This document shows, in pieces, positions 35,559 through 45,337 of a stretch of DNA of 64,000 bases. The stretch lies in NCBI GenBank assembly GCA_037200385.1, contig JBBCGL010000001.1:2681418-2745417 (forward strand). Direction: 5' to 3'. A program made the translations under genes and the position numbers. The stretch is from Rhizomicrobium sp. (GTDB taxonomy: Bacteria > Pseudomonadota > Alphaproteobacteria > Micropepsales > Micropepsaceae). How positions within the stretch are numbered: position 1 is the stretch's first letter; every line of letters starts with the position of its first letter. A model generated the notes under the pieces. That model had not been told where the DNA came from. It was given only the letters and a program-made list of their open reading frames with translations, and searched no databases.

Positions 35559-37099
35559 ACAGCTTCGACGAAGCCTGGAGCAACCTGCCCGATTTCCTGA
35601 GCTGGCACGTCCTGCTCAGCGTCAGCGCGCTGGCGCTCGGCCTTGCGATCTCGCTGCCGCTCGCGATCCTTGCGGCCCGTTCGCGTTGGCTGCGCGGCGC
35701 TGCGCTCGGCTTCGCGAGCATCATCCAGACCATTCCAGGCCTTGCGCTGCTGGCGCTGTTCTACCCGGTTTTGCTGATCGTTTCGCACTTCACCCAGGAC
35801 ACGTTCGGCTTCGGCTTCCGCGCCCTGGGCTTCCTGCCGGCGCTGTTGGCGTTGACGCTCTATTCGATGCTGCCGGTGCTCAGGAACACCATCACGGCGC
35901 TGGCCGGCATCGATCCCGCGGTGAAGATGGCGGCGCGGGGCGTCGGCATGACGCCGTGGCAGTCGCTGTTCCAGGTCGAGCTGCCGCTGGCCGCGCCGGT
36001 CATCATGGCCGGCATCCGCACCGCCGCGGTGTGGGTGATCGGCACCGCGACGCTGGCCACGCCGATCGGCCAGACCAGCCTGGGCAACTACATCTTCACC
36101 GGCCTGCAGACCGAGAACTGGGTGTTCGTGCTGTTCGGCGTGGTCAGCGCCGCCGGCCTCGCCATCGTCATCGACCGCCTGCTCGCGCTGGCCGAGGATG
36201 GACTCGCCTTGCGCTCGCGGCCGCGCATCGTCGTCGCGCTCGTCGGCATCGCGGCCGTGATCCTCGCCAGCCTCTATCCGATGTTCGGCGGCAGCGGACG
36301 CGGCGTCGTCATCGGCACCAAGAGCTTCGACGAGCAATACATCCTGGGCAACGTCCTCGCCGACAGGCTCGGCGCCGCCGGCCTCACCACGGCGCGGCGC
36401 GACGGTCTGGGCTCCACGGTGATCTTCCGCGCGTTGGCGGCGGGCGATCTCGACGTCTATGTCGACTATTCCGGCACGATCTGGGCGAGCGAGATGAAAC
36501 GCGGCGATGCGCCCGGCCGCGCCGCGGTGCTGGCGCAGATGACCGACTACATGAAGAAGACCTACGGCATCCGCCTGATGGGCAGCCTGGGCTTCGAGAA
36601 CGCCTATGCCTTCGCCATGCCGCGCGCCAAGGCGGACGCGCTCCACATCAATACCCTCGCGGACCTCGCCGCCTATGCGCCGAAGATGAAGATCGGCGGC
36701 GATTTCGAGATTTTCTCGCGGCCCGAATGGCGCGCCGTGGTCAAGGCCTATGGCCTCAAATTCGGCGTCCAGCGGCAATACCAGGCGAACCTGATGTACA
36801 ACGCCCTGATGAGCGGCGACGTCGACGTGATCAGCGCCTTCTCCTCCGACGGCCGTATCGCGCAATACGACCTCAAGGTCCTGACGGATCCCAAAGGCGC
36901 GTTGCCGCCCTATGACGCGATCCTTCTGGTCTCGCCCGCGCATGCCGGCGATACCGTGCTGCTCAAGGCGCTCACGCCGCTGATCGGCGCCATCGACCTT
37001 GCGACCATGCAGAAGGCCAATCTGATGGTCGACCGTCCCGACGACAAGCGGAGCCCGCAACAGGCCGCGCGCTGGCTGGAGAAGACGATCGCGCACTAG
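35555..37099 (+). CDS. Osmoprotectant ABC permease fused to substrate-binding domain
   Basis: A 514-residue fusion. Residues about 15-240 form an OpuCB-like permease domain with the EAA-type loop AARGVGMTPWQSLFQVELPLAAP. After a helix near 235-255, residues about 265-514 are an OpuAC-type binding domain (VVIGTKSFDEQYILGNVLADRLG; DVYVDYSGTIW; SDGRIAQYDLKVLTDPKG). The binding domain is thus tethered outside the membrane. Substrates of this class are choline, glycine betaine and relatives; the actual ligand is unknown. ATG overlaps the ATPase stop. Confidence 0.9.
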   Translation: MNSFDEAWSNLPDFLSWHVLLSVSALALGLAISLPLAILAARSRWLRGAALGFASIIQTIPGLALLALFYPVLLIVSHFTQDTFGFGFRALGFLPALLALTLYSMLPVLRNTITALAGIDPAVKMAARGVGMTPWQSLFQVELPLAAPVIMAGIRTAAVWVIGTATLATPIGQTSLGNYIFTGLQTENWVFVLFGVVSAAGLAIVIDRLLALAEDGLALRSRPRIVVALVGIAAVILASLYPMFGGSGRGVVIGTKSFDEQYILGNVLADRLGAAGLTTARRDGLGSTVIFRALAAGDLDVYVDYSGTIWASEMKRGDAPGRAAVLAQMTDYMKKTYGIRLMGSLGFENAYAFAMPRAKADALHINTLADLAAYAPKMKIGGDFEIFSRPEWRAVVKAYGLKFGVQRQYQANLMYNALMSGDVDVISAFSSDGRIAQYDLKVLTDPKGALPPYDAILLVSPAHAGDTVLLKALTPLIGAIDLATMQKANLMVDRPDDKRSPQQAARWLEKTIAH

Positions 37100-37311
37100 G
37101 CCATCCGCTCCCCCGCCCGGAAGGGCCGGCCCTTTCTTCGCCGAAGCGGGGCCGGGGGTGGCCGCAGGGTGATTGCGACAACCGCGCCCATCACCGCGCC
37201 ACTTTTCGCTTCCCCCCGCGCGGCCAAAGTGGTTCTTTGCCCGCGCGTTCCGCACGCCGTGCAGGACGCTCGCCCGCGTATGACGCTCAACCCATTCGAG
37301 GCCTGCCGGAT

Positions 37312-39039
37312 ATGAAGATCCTGCCGCCCGTCTCGATCGAGGCACGCCGCCTGCTGCCCAGCCGCTGGGACATGTTGGCGGCGGTGCTGGTGCTCGGCTT
37401 CATCGTGCTGTTCGCCGATGCCAGCCGCGCCCTGGTGCAGCCCCTGTCCTCGCTGGGTCACGGCACCTTGCCGCTGGATCCCGGCTATCTGCCGGAATAC
37501 GCGCTGCGCACCAGCTTGCGCATGCTGATCGCGCTGGGCGTCTCGCTGGTCTTTACCCTGAGCTATGCGACCTGGGCCGCGAAGTCGCAGCGCGCCGGCA
37601 CGCTGCTGGTGCCCCTGCTGGACATCCTGCAGTCCGTCCCGATCCTCGGTTTCATTTCCGTGACGGTGGTGTTCTTCCTCAGCCTCGCACCCGGCCGCAT
37701 CTTCGGCGCCGAGCTCGCGGCGGTGTTCGCGATCTTCACCAGCCAGGCCTGGAACATGGCGTTCAGCTTCTATCAGTCGCTGCGCACCGTGCCGCCCGAA
37801 CTGCTGGAGGCCGGGCGGATGTTCGGGCTCAACGGCTGGGCCCGCTTCTGGCGCATCGAAGTGCCGTTCGGCCTGCCGCCGCTGATCTGGAACATGATGA
37901 TGTCGATGTCGGGCGGCTGGTTCTTCGTGGTCGCCGCCGAGGCCATCAGCGTCGGCCATACCACGATCGTGCTGCCCGGCATCGGCTCCTACATCGCCAG
38001 CGCCATCGCGCAGCAGAACCTCGCCGCCATCGGCTATGCCATCGGCACCATGCTGGTGGTGATCCTGCTCTACGACCAGCTCCTGTTCCGCCCGCTGGTC
38101 GCCTGGGCCGACAAATTCCGCTTCGACAACGAGGACAGCGAGGACTATCCCGAATCCTGGGTGCTCGACGTGCTGCGCCGCTCGCGCTTCATGGACCTGC
38201 TGGCCGAGCCCTTCCACCTGTTCATGCGCTGGACCTACCGCCTGGCGCCGCAGGTCCCCGGCCGCGCCGCGCGCCTCACCGAAGCGGTGCCGTCGCGCGC
38301 CGCCGACGTCGTCTGGATCGCCCTGCTCGCCGTCCTGTCCGCCATCGCCCTGTGGCACATCTGGCTGATGCTGGGCGGCACGCTCAGCTGGGGCGACATC
38401 GGCGACGCCTTCGGCCTCGGCTTCCTCACCCTGTTGCGCGTAACGATCCTCATCGCGCTGGCGAGCGTGATCTGGACGCCGATCGGGGTCTATGTCGGAT
38501 TGCGGCCGCATCTGACGCGCGTGATCCAGCCGGTGGCGCAATTCCTCGCGGCCTTTCCGGCCAATCTCGTCTTCCCCGTCGCGGTGTTCGTGATCGTGCG
38601 CTACGACCTCAACCCCGACATCTGGCTCTCGCCGCTGATGGTCCTGGGGACGCAATGGTACATCCTGTTCAACGTCATCGCCGGCGCCTCCATCCTGCCG
38701 CGCGAGCTGCGCGATGCCGGCACCAATCTGCAGGTCAAGGGCTGGCTGTGGTGGCGCAAGGTCGGCCTGCCCGGCGTCTTCCCCTATTACGTCACCGGCG
38801 CGATCACCGCCTCGGGCGGCTCGTGGAACGCGGCCATCGTCGCCGAAGTCGCGAGCTGGGGCAGCCACACCGTGCGCGCCCATGGCCTGGGCACCTATAT
38901 CGCCGACGCGACGGCCAGCGGCGATTTCCATCGCATCGTGCTGGGCATCGCGACGATGAGTTTCTATGTCCTGATCGTGAACCGGCTGTTCTGGCGCCCG
39001 CTCTATTGGTTCGCCGAGCGGCGCTACAGGCTGACGTGA
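37312..39039 (+). CDS. Fused double ABC permease (NitT/TauT-like)
   Basis: A 575-residue membrane protein with two binding-protein-dependent permease domains in one chain. The first (about 1-270) has the coupling loop ELLEAGRMFGLNGWARFWRIEVP, the second (about 330-575) ELRDAGTNLQVKGWLWWRKVGLP, each read in two parts. They are joined by a cytosolic linker with the acidic stretch NEDSEDYPES. The ATG at 37312 is preferred over the upstream frame extension to 37237, which is Arg/Pro-rich. Its ATPase is the next gene. No separate binding protein is adjacent. Confidence 0.87.
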   Translation: MKILPPVSIEARRLLPSRWDMLAAVLVLGFIVLFADASRALVQPLSSLGHGTLPLDPGYLPEYALRTSLRMLIALGVSLVFTLSYATWAAKSQRAGTLLVPLLDILQSVPILGFISVTVVFFLSLAPGRIFGAELAAVFAIFTSQAWNMAFSFYQSLRTVPPELLEAGRMFGLNGWARFWRIEVPFGLPPLIWNMMMSMSGGWFFVVAAEAISVGHTTIVLPGIGSYIASAIAQQNLAAIGYAIGTMLVVILLYDQLLFRPLVAWADKFRFDNEDSEDYPESWVLDVLRRSRFMDLLAEPFHLFMRWTYRLAPQVPGRAARLTEAVPSRAADVVWIALLAVLSAIALWHIWLMLGGTLSWGDIGDAFGLGFLTLLRVTILIALASVIWTPIGVYVGLRPHLTRVIQPVAQFLAAFPANLVFPVAVFVIVRYDLNPDIWLSPLMVLGTQWYILFNVIAGASILPRELRDAGTNLQVKGWLWWRKVGLPGVFPYYVTGAITASGGSWNAAIVAEVASWGSHTVRAHGLGTYIADATASGDFHRIVLGIATMSFYVLIVNRLFWRPLYWFAERRYRLT

Positions 39040-39048
39040 ATGGGGTTC

Positions 39049-39119
39049 CCCTCATCCTTCGGCAAGCTCAGGATGAGGGTCAAGTGGAAGTCCTCACCCT
39101 GAGCTTGTCGAAGGGTGAG
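39049..39119. repeat. Inverted pair of CCTGAGCTTGTCGAAGG-type hairpins
   Basis: CCCTCATCCT...AGGATGAGGG (39049-39079) and CTCACCCT...AGGGTGAG (39093-39119) are two hairpins that are also near inverse copies of each other. They fill the gap between the double permease and its ATPase. A related unit lies at 23598-23632. This looks like a dispersed REP-type intergenic repeat. Confidence 0.75.
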
Positions 39120-39137
39120 CGAGGCAAGAGGTGACAC

Positions 39138-40421
39138 ATGACCGACGAACTCCTCCTCGACGTGCACAATGTCCGCCGCTCCTTCCCGCGCCCGGGCGGC
39201 GGCGAGTTGCTGGTGCTCGACAATGTCGAGCTGGCGCTCAAACAGGGCGAGATCGTCGGCCTGCTCGGCCGCTCCGGCTCGGGCAAGTCGACGCTGCTGC
39301 GCCTGATCGCGGGCCTGGCGCGGCCGCAAGGCGGTACGCTCTCCTATCTCGGCCATGCCATCGAAGGCCCCGCCAACGGCATCGCCATGGTGTTCCAGAG
39401 CTTCGCGCTCTTTCCCTGGCTCACCGTGCTGGAGAACGTCCAGCTCGGCCTCGAAGCCCTCAACATCCCGCAGGCGGAGATCCGCACCCGCGCGCTGGCG
39501 GCGATCGACCTGATCGGCCTCGACGGCTATGAGAGCGCCTATCCGCGCGAGCTTTCCGGCGGCATGCGCCAGCGCGTCGGCTTCGCCCGCGCCATGGTGG
39601 TGCATCCCAACATCCTCCTGATGGACGAGCCGTTCAGCGCCCTCGACGTGCTGACGGCGGAGAACCTGCGCACCGATTTCCTCGAGCTGTGGGGCGAAGG
39701 CCAGCTGCCGATCAAGGGCGTGATCCTGGTGACGCACAACATCGAGGAAGCGGTGCTGATGTGCGACCGCGTGCTGCTGTTCTCGACCAACCCCGGCCGG
39801 GTCGCGGGCGAGATCAAGATCGACATCCCGCGCCCGCGCGACCGCACCGACCCGCGCTTCGAGAACTACGTCGATCAGATCTACACCGAGATGACCGCGC
39901 GGCAGCGCAGCGCGAGGCTCGACCGCGGCGGCCTCGCGACCCTGCTCAACCATGTCTCGCCGAACCTCGTCTCCGGCCTCATCGAAGCGGTCGCGGCGCA
40001 GCCCTATAACGGCAAGGCCGACCTGCCCGACATCGCGTCGGACCTGCAGATGGAGATCGACGAGCTGTTCCCCGTCGCCGAGGCGCTGCAATTGCTGCGC
40101 CTGGGCGAGCTGGAAGGCGGCGACATCAAGCTCTCCCATATGGGCAAGCGCTTCGCCGACGCGGCGCTGGGCGAACGCAAGGAGATTTTCCACCGCGCGC
40201 TGCTCGCGCATGTGCCGCTGGCCGGCCTGATCCGCCGCGTGCTGGACGAGCGCGCCAGCCACACCGCGCCGCGGCGCCGCTTCCTCGACGAGCTCGAGGA
40301 CTATATGACCGAGGACGCCGCGGAAGAGACGCTGCGCACCATCGTCAGCTGGTCGCGCTTCGCCGAGCTGTTTAGCTATGACGACGAGAGCGAGACCTTC
40401 AGTCTGGAAAATCCGATATAG
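39138..40421 (+). CDS. ABC ATPase with AAA-associated C-terminal domain
   Basis: A 427-residue protein. Residues 1-260 are a NitT/TauT-type ABC ATPase: Walker A GRSGSGKSTLL, Q-loop VFQSFALFPWLT, signature LSGGMRQR, Walker B ILLMDEP, H-loop VTHNIEEA. Residues about 270-427 form an extra domain of the AAA-associated C-terminal type (PF09821), with SDLQMEIDELFPVAEALQLL and ELEGGDIKLSHMGKRFADA. It pairs with the fused permease upstream. The extra domain is of unknown function and may regulate the importer. Known from many proteobacteria, substrate not established. Confidence 0.88.
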   Translation: MTDELLLDVHNVRRSFPRPGGGELLVLDNVELALKQGEIVGLLGRSGSGKSTLLRLIAGLARPQGGTLSYLGHAIEGPANGIAMVFQSFALFPWLTVLENVQLGLEALNIPQAEIRTRALAAIDLIGLDGYESAYPRELSGGMRQRVGFARAMVVHPNILLMDEPFSALDVLTAENLRTDFLELWGEGQLPIKGVILVTHNIEEAVLMCDRVLLFSTNPGRVAGEIKIDIPRPRDRTDPRFENYVDQIYTEMTARQRSARLDRGGLATLLNHVSPNLVSGLIEAVAAQPYNGKADLPDIASDLQMEIDELFPVAEALQLLRLGELEGGDIKLSHMGKRFADAALGERKEIFHRALLAHVPLAGLIRRVLDERASHTAPRRRFLDELEDYMTEDAAEETLRTIVSWSRFAELFSYDDESETFSLENPI

Positions 40422-40429
40422 GTCTTGCG

Positions 40430-41302
40430 CTAGGTCGCAGCGTCCCGGTATGGCGCCAGATCCATCTCCGGATACCGCGCCTGCACGTCGCGCAGCGTCT
40501 GCGCGTTCCAGTAGTCGCTGCCCGCGGGCGGAAAGCCGAACAGGTCGCGCTGGCGCGGGGTCATCTTGCTCATCGCCTCGTCCCAGGTCTTCTTCTCGGA
40601 ATGGTCCGGCCAGGCGAGCTTGCCCTGCCAGCGCCAGGCGCGGGTCTTGAAGTCGGTGAGGATCGCGAACCGCGCGCGCTCCGGCGCGGTGAAGTTCGAG
40701 CCGCGGTGGAAGACATCGGTCTTGTAGACCATCAGGCTGCCCGCCGGCCCCTCGATCGATTCTTCCTTGTCGAAATAGTCGCCGAACTTGGTGCGGGCCT
40801 TGCCGAGCGGCACGTCGCGATATTCGCTCAGCGGCACCACCTTGGTCGGCCCGTCCTTGTCCGTCACGTCCGACAGCAGGATGAAAGTCGTCATCTGCGC
40901 GTTCTTCTGGTCCTCGCGCGGCACCACGATGGTGTGGTTGCGGTAGTCGCGATGATGGAACTGGTCGTAGTTGATCGCACCGGAATATTTCGCCCACAAC
41001 TCGGACTTGTAGAGATCGATCTCCGTGGTGCCGTGGAAGCGCTCGGCCATGTCGACGAGGTCGGGATAGACCGCGAGCCGGTTGAGCTCCCACCTGTCGA
41101 ACGGGAAGAGCTGGATGCCGGCGAATTGCGAGGCGGCGTATTGGGGATATTTCGACGGATCGGCGAAATATTCCTCCGGCTCGGGATGGATGGTCCACAG
41201 CGCCGCGCGCGCCGCCGCCAGGCTCTCCTTGTCGATGAAGTTCTCGACGATGGTGTAGCCGCGGTCGAAGACCTCGGCGATGTTCTTGTCGGGTACGCGC
41301 AT
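40430..41302 (-). CDS. Phytanoyl-CoA dioxygenase (PhyH) family protein
   Basis: A 290-residue Fe(II)/2-oxoglutarate dioxygenase of the PhyH family. The metal triad is suggested by FHHRDYRNH (HxD) and the distal His in DVFHRGSNF; the Arg in APERAR would bind 2-oxoglutarate. The ATG at 41302 has an excellent ribosome-binding site (GAGGAG) and lies 2 bp after the purT stop, so the two are cotranscribed. Its stop converges on the ABC ATPase. Substrate unknown; PhyH members hydroxylate lipids, small metabolites or antibiotics. Confidence 0.85.
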   Translation of the reverse strand: MRVPDKNIAEVFDRGYTIVENFIDKESLAAARAALWTIHPEPEEYFADPSKYPQYAASQFAGIQLFPFDRWELNRLAVYPDLVDMAERFHGTTEIDLYKSELWAKYSGAINYDQFHHRDYRNHTIVVPREDQKNAQMTTFILLSDVTDKDGPTKVVPLSEYRDVPLGKARTKFGDYFDKEESIEGPAGSLMVYKTDVFHRGSNFTAPERARFAILTDFKTRAWRWQGKLAWPDHSEKKTWDEAMSKMTPRQRDLFGFPPAGSDYWNAQTLRDVQARYPEMDLAPYRDAAT

Positions 41303-41304
41303 CG

Positions 41305-42486
41305 TTAGCTCCTCACTGGTTTCACAAGCGCCGCCGCGTCTTTCGCCCGCGCCCGCGCCTCGTCCGTGTCGCGGCCGCGTGCCAGCGCGACGCCCATGCG
41401 GCGCTTCACATGCGACTCCGGCTTGCCGAACAGGCGCAGTTCGCTCCCAGGCACCGCCAGCGCTTCCGCCACGCCGTCGAAGGCGATGCCTTTCGCGTCC
41501 ATCCCGCCATAAATCACCGCCGAGCCGCCCGGCGCCTGCAGCGATGCGTCGACCGGCAGGCCGAGGATGGCGCGGGCGTGCAGCGCGAATTCGCTCTGGT
41601 ATTGGCTGACCAGCGTCACCAGGCCGGTGTCGTGCGGCCGCGGGCTGACTTCCGAGAACCACACCTCGTCGCCCTTCACGAACAGCTCGACCCCAAAGAT
41701 GCCGTGACCGCCCAGCGCCGCCGTCACCTTGCCGGCCATGTCGCGGGCTTTGGCGAGCGCCGCCGCGCTCATCGCCTGAGGCTGCCAGGATTCCACATAG
41801 TCGCCGTCGACCTGGATATGCCCGATGGGCTCGCAGAACTGCGTGCCGTTCGCGGCGCGCACGGTGAGCTGGGTGATCTCGAAATCGAATGCGATCTCGC
41901 CCTCGACGATCACCCGCGCCCCCTTCACCCGCCCCGCGGTGAGCGCCTTGTCCCACGCCTCGGCAACGTCGTCGGCGCTCCTGAGCCGTGACTGCCCCTT
42001 GCCGGACGACGACATCACCGGCTTGACGAAGCAGGGAAAGCCGATCCACGCCGTCGCCGCCTGCAGTTCTTCCCGCGAGGCGCAGAAGGCGTAGGGCGAG
42101 GTCGCGAGGCCCAGCTCCTCCGCCGCCAGGCGGCGGATCCGCTCGCGGTTCATCGTGACATGCGCCGCGCGGGCCGTGGGGATCACCGTCGCGAGCCCAT
42201 CGGCTTCGATGCGGAGCAATTCATCGGTCGCGATGGCTTCGATCTCCGGCACGATCAGGTGCGGCCGCTCCTTTTCGACGAGCGCGCGCAACGCCTTCGC
42301 ATCGGTCATGTCGACGACATGCGCGCGGTGCGCCACCTGCTGTGCCGGCGCGTCGGCATAACGATCGACCGCGATGGTCTCGACCCCCAGGCGCTGCAGT
42401 TCGATGACGACTTCCTTGCCGAGCTCGCCCGCGCCCAGCAGCATCACGCGAATCGTGTTCGGCGAGAGCGGCGTTCCAAGGCGCAT
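41305..42486 (-). CDS. purT: Formate-dependent GAR transformylase PurT
   Basis: A 393-residue ATP-grasp enzyme that formylates glycinamide ribonucleotide with formate and ATP in purine synthesis. The N-terminus [20 protein letters not shown] matches PurT, so ATG 42486 is preferred over the one at 42507. [25 protein letters not shown] and the metal-binding [16 protein letters not shown] follow. It forms a two-gene unit with the PhyH protein. Confidence 0.95.
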   Translation of the reverse strand: MRLGTPLSPNTIRVMLLGAGELGKEVVIELQRLGVETIAVDRYADAPAQQVAHRAHVVDMTDAKALRALVEKERPHLIVPEIEAIATDELLRIEADGLATVIPTARAAHVTMNRERIRRLAAEELGLATSPYAFCASREELQAATAWIGFPCFVKPVMSSSGKGQSRLRSADDVAEAWDKALTAGRVKGARVIVEGEIAFDFEITQLTVRAANGTQFCEPIGHIQVDGDYVESWQPQAMSAAALAKARDMAGKVTAALGGHGIFGVELFVKGDEVWFSEVSPRPHDTGLVTLVSQYQSEFALHARAILGLPVDASLQAPGGSAVIYGGMDAKGIAFDGVAEALAVPGSELRLFGKPESHVKRRMGVALARGRDTDEARARAKDAAALVKPVRS

Positions 42487-42655
42487 GGGCGGACCTGCGG
42501 GTTCCATCGCCCTATGTGGTTCCCGAAATGCGCGAAAATTTCAAGGCCGCCAGCCGCAATTTCGCCACGTCAAGTTCCGGTTGGCGCCACAGACCGTGCG
42601 TTTCCATTCCTGTCGAACGGGACAATCCGGCAATTCAAGGCCAAGGAGGGACACC

Positions 42656-42829
42656 ATGCCCGACTATGAGATTCGTTTTTTCCACGATGACGGCACCCTC
42701 GCCGTCGTCCATGTCAGCTATCACGAATCCGACGAGGAGGCGCACAACCATGCCCGCCGGATGAAGAGCGACCACGCGCGCTACGAACTCCATCGCGCCG
42801 GCGAGCGGCTTCTGGAGCGGCAGCGCTAG
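42656..42829 (+). CDS. Small hypothetical protein
   Basis: A 57-residue soluble protein, MPDYEIRFFHDDGTLAVVH at the start and a charged His/Arg/Glu-rich remainder. It probably folds as a beta hairpin followed by a helix (ESDEEAHNHARRMKSD). A strong AAGGAGG precedes the ATG, supporting translation. The next small gene begins 3 bp after its stop. No family or function is recognised. Confidence 0.7.
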   Translation: MPDYEIRFFHDDGTLAVVHVSYHESDEEAHNHARRMKSDHARYELHRAGERLLERQR

Positions 42830-42832
42830 GCG

Positions 42833-43006
42833 ATGAACGAGAACGTCATCGATTTCGCAAAGGCGCGCGCCACCGGCGCTTCGCCGGCGCACGAAGCCGC
42901 GGCCCGCGCCGCCGCCGAAGCGACGATGCGTCGCCGCGATGCGATCGTTCATGCCCTCGGACTGGCGGCCTTCGCCGCGCCCGGCGCGGACGACGACGGC
43001 GCGTGA
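42833..43006 (+). CDS. Small hypothetical protein, Ala-rich
   Basis: A 57-residue frame, MNENVIDFAKARATGASPAH at the start, then an Ala/Arg-rich helix (AAARAAAEATMRRRDAIVHA) and an acidic end. The opening NENVIDFAKAR is a pattern common at the N-termini of small alphaproteobacterial proteins. It lies 3 bp after the previous small gene and ends 10 bp before the convergent ilvC stop. Function unknown; the coding call rests on the tight spacing. Confidence 0.55.
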   Translation: MNENVIDFAKARATGASPAHEAAARAAAEATMRRRDAIVHALGLAAFAAPGADDDGA

Positions 43007-43016
43007 CGCGCGCCCG

Positions 43017-44051
<1,035 letters not shown>

Positions 44052-44636
44052 TCAGTCGAGAGATTGTTCGAGGTCGTGCTTGAGTTCGGGCACCTTTTCG
44101 GAGGCGATCGCGAGATAGGCGTCGGCGAGATCGCGCAGCGGCTTCAGCGCGACGCAGCGCGACACCGCGAATTTGGCGAGGGCGTTGAGATTGGTCTCGG
44201 CGACGATGTAGTTCGCGGCCTTGCAGGGCGCGAAGGTCGGCGCGTCGGCGACCGGTCCAAGCGTCCCCCAGGCTTTCGCGCCGGCGTCGCGCAGCGCCGC
44301 CCGTTCCCCCTCGCCGAGATCGACGGTGCGCGACAGCTCGATGGCGCCATGCGCCAGCCGGTGCACCGTCATTTTGCCGCCGATGACGCGGATCGAGAGC
44401 GCCGCCTGCCCTGCCGGGATCAGGATCACGCGCGCCACCGGTCCGCCGGTGCTGCGCCAGGCGTCGGGCAGATCGGTCTCGCCGAGCGCCGCGCGCATGT
44501 TGCAGACGAGCTTGCTATCGGCTGCGGCCAGCGGCGAGGCCGGCCCGCACAGGGTGGCGACCGGCGCGGGCGGCGGGGCAGGCACTGTCGCAGGCGAATG
44601 GGTGGAACAGGCGGCGAGGAAAGCGAGCGTCGTCAA
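44052..44636 (-). CDS. Putative lipoprotein of unknown function within the ilv operon
   Basis: About 194 residues from a TTG at 44636: TTLAFLAACSTHS gives a lipobox LAAC, followed by a Pro/Ala linker and a globular domain with four Cys (ATLCGPAS, LVCNMRAA, FAPCKAANY, SRCVALKP), which could form disulfides in the periplasm. The frame is open further upstream only because it reads through the palindromic element at 44667-44800, so an upstream start is unlikely. No strong ribosome-binding site was found for the TTG. No family recognised. Confidence 0.6.
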   Translation of the reverse strand: MTTLAFLAACSTHSPATVPAPPPAPVATLCGPASPLAAADSKLVCNMRAALGETDLPDAWRSTGGPVARVILIPAGQAALSIRVIGGKMTVHRLAHGAIELSRTVDLGEGERAALRDAGAKAWGTLGPVADAPTFAPCKAANYIVAETNLNALAKFAVSRCVALKPLRDLADAYLAIASEKVPELKHDLEQSLD

Positions 44637-44666
44637 AGCACCGATGCGCGGAGCACGCGTCGAACG

Positions 44667-44800
44667 TTCACCTCCCCCTCGAGGGGAGGTCGAAAAATCG
44701 CGCAGCGATTTTTCGGGTGGGGGTAGATCTCTCCGGATAGAGCGCCCCCCACCCGAAATTTGCTCCACAAATTTCGACCTCCCCACAAGGGGGAGGTGAA
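44667..44800. repeat. Three-armed palindromic intergenic element
   Basis: Outer arms TTCACCTCCCCCT (44667-44679) and AGGGGGAGGTGAA (44788-44800) are a perfect 13-bp inverted repeat. Inside are GGGTGGGGG/CCCCCACCC (44715-44723, 44746-44754) and two side hairpins: CGAAAAATCGC/GCGATTTTTCG (44691-44715) and CGAAATTTG/CAAATTTCG (44754-44776). It sits between ilvN and the lipoprotein gene. Confidence 0.85.
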
Positions 44801-44812
44801 GAAAATGGCCCA

Positions 44813-45337
44813 TCACATCGCCTCCGGACCGCGCGCAATCGCCGCGACGCCGGTGCGGCTGACATCCACCAGGCCGAGCGGTCGCATCAGGTCGACGAAC
44901 TGGTCGATCTTGAACGGCGCGCCGGTGATCTCGAAGATGAAGCTGGTATGCGTCGTGTCGACGATATGGGCGCGGAAGATCTCGCCGATCCGCATCGCCT
45001 CGACGCGTTTCTCGCCGCTGCCGGCGACCTTGACCAGCGCCATCTCGCGCTCGATCCCCGGCGCCGAGGTCGTCCAGTTGTGCACCCGGTGCACTGCGAC
45101 GAGGCGGCGGAGCTGCGCCTCGATCTGCTCGATCACCGCCGGCGTGCCACTGGTGACCACCGTGACGCGCGAGGTATGGGCGGCATGATCGACCTCGGCC
45201 ACCGTGAGTGACTCGATGTTGTAGCCGCGGCCGGAGAAAAGGCCGACGACGCGCGCGAGCACGCCCGCCTCGTTGTCCACGAGCACCGCGATGGTGTGGC
45301 GTTCGACGTTCGGGGCTTTCATCTGCGCTTCAGCCAT
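44813..45337 (-). CDS. ilvN: Acetolactate synthase small (regulatory) subunit
   Basis: A 174-residue IlvN/IlvH. The ACT domain starts ERHTIAVLVDNEAGVLARVVGLFSGRGYNIESL (in two parts) and binds valine for feedback control; the C-terminal domain activates the large subunit. An alternative ATG at 45322 would overlap the stop of the DUF6881 gene as ATGA; ATG 45337 is kept because AGAGAA lies just before it. The large subunit gene is upstream, separated by the DUF6881 gene. Confidence 0.94.
   Translation of the reverse strand: MAEAQMKAPNVERHTIAVLVDNEAGVLARVVGLFSGRGYNIESLTVAEVDHAAHTSRVTVVTSGTPAVIEQIEAQLRRLVAVHRVHNWTTSAPGIEREMALVKVAGSGEKRVEAMRIGEIFRAHIVDTTHTSFIFEITGAPFKIDQFVDLMRPLGLVDVSRTGVAAIARGPEAM

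Noticed and set aside
37100..37311. Possible N-terminal extension or small gene before the double permease
   Set aside because: The stretch is GC-rich, Arg/Pro-coding, with a palindrome AAGGGCCGGCCCTTT near 37123 but no ribosome-binding site or conserved pattern.
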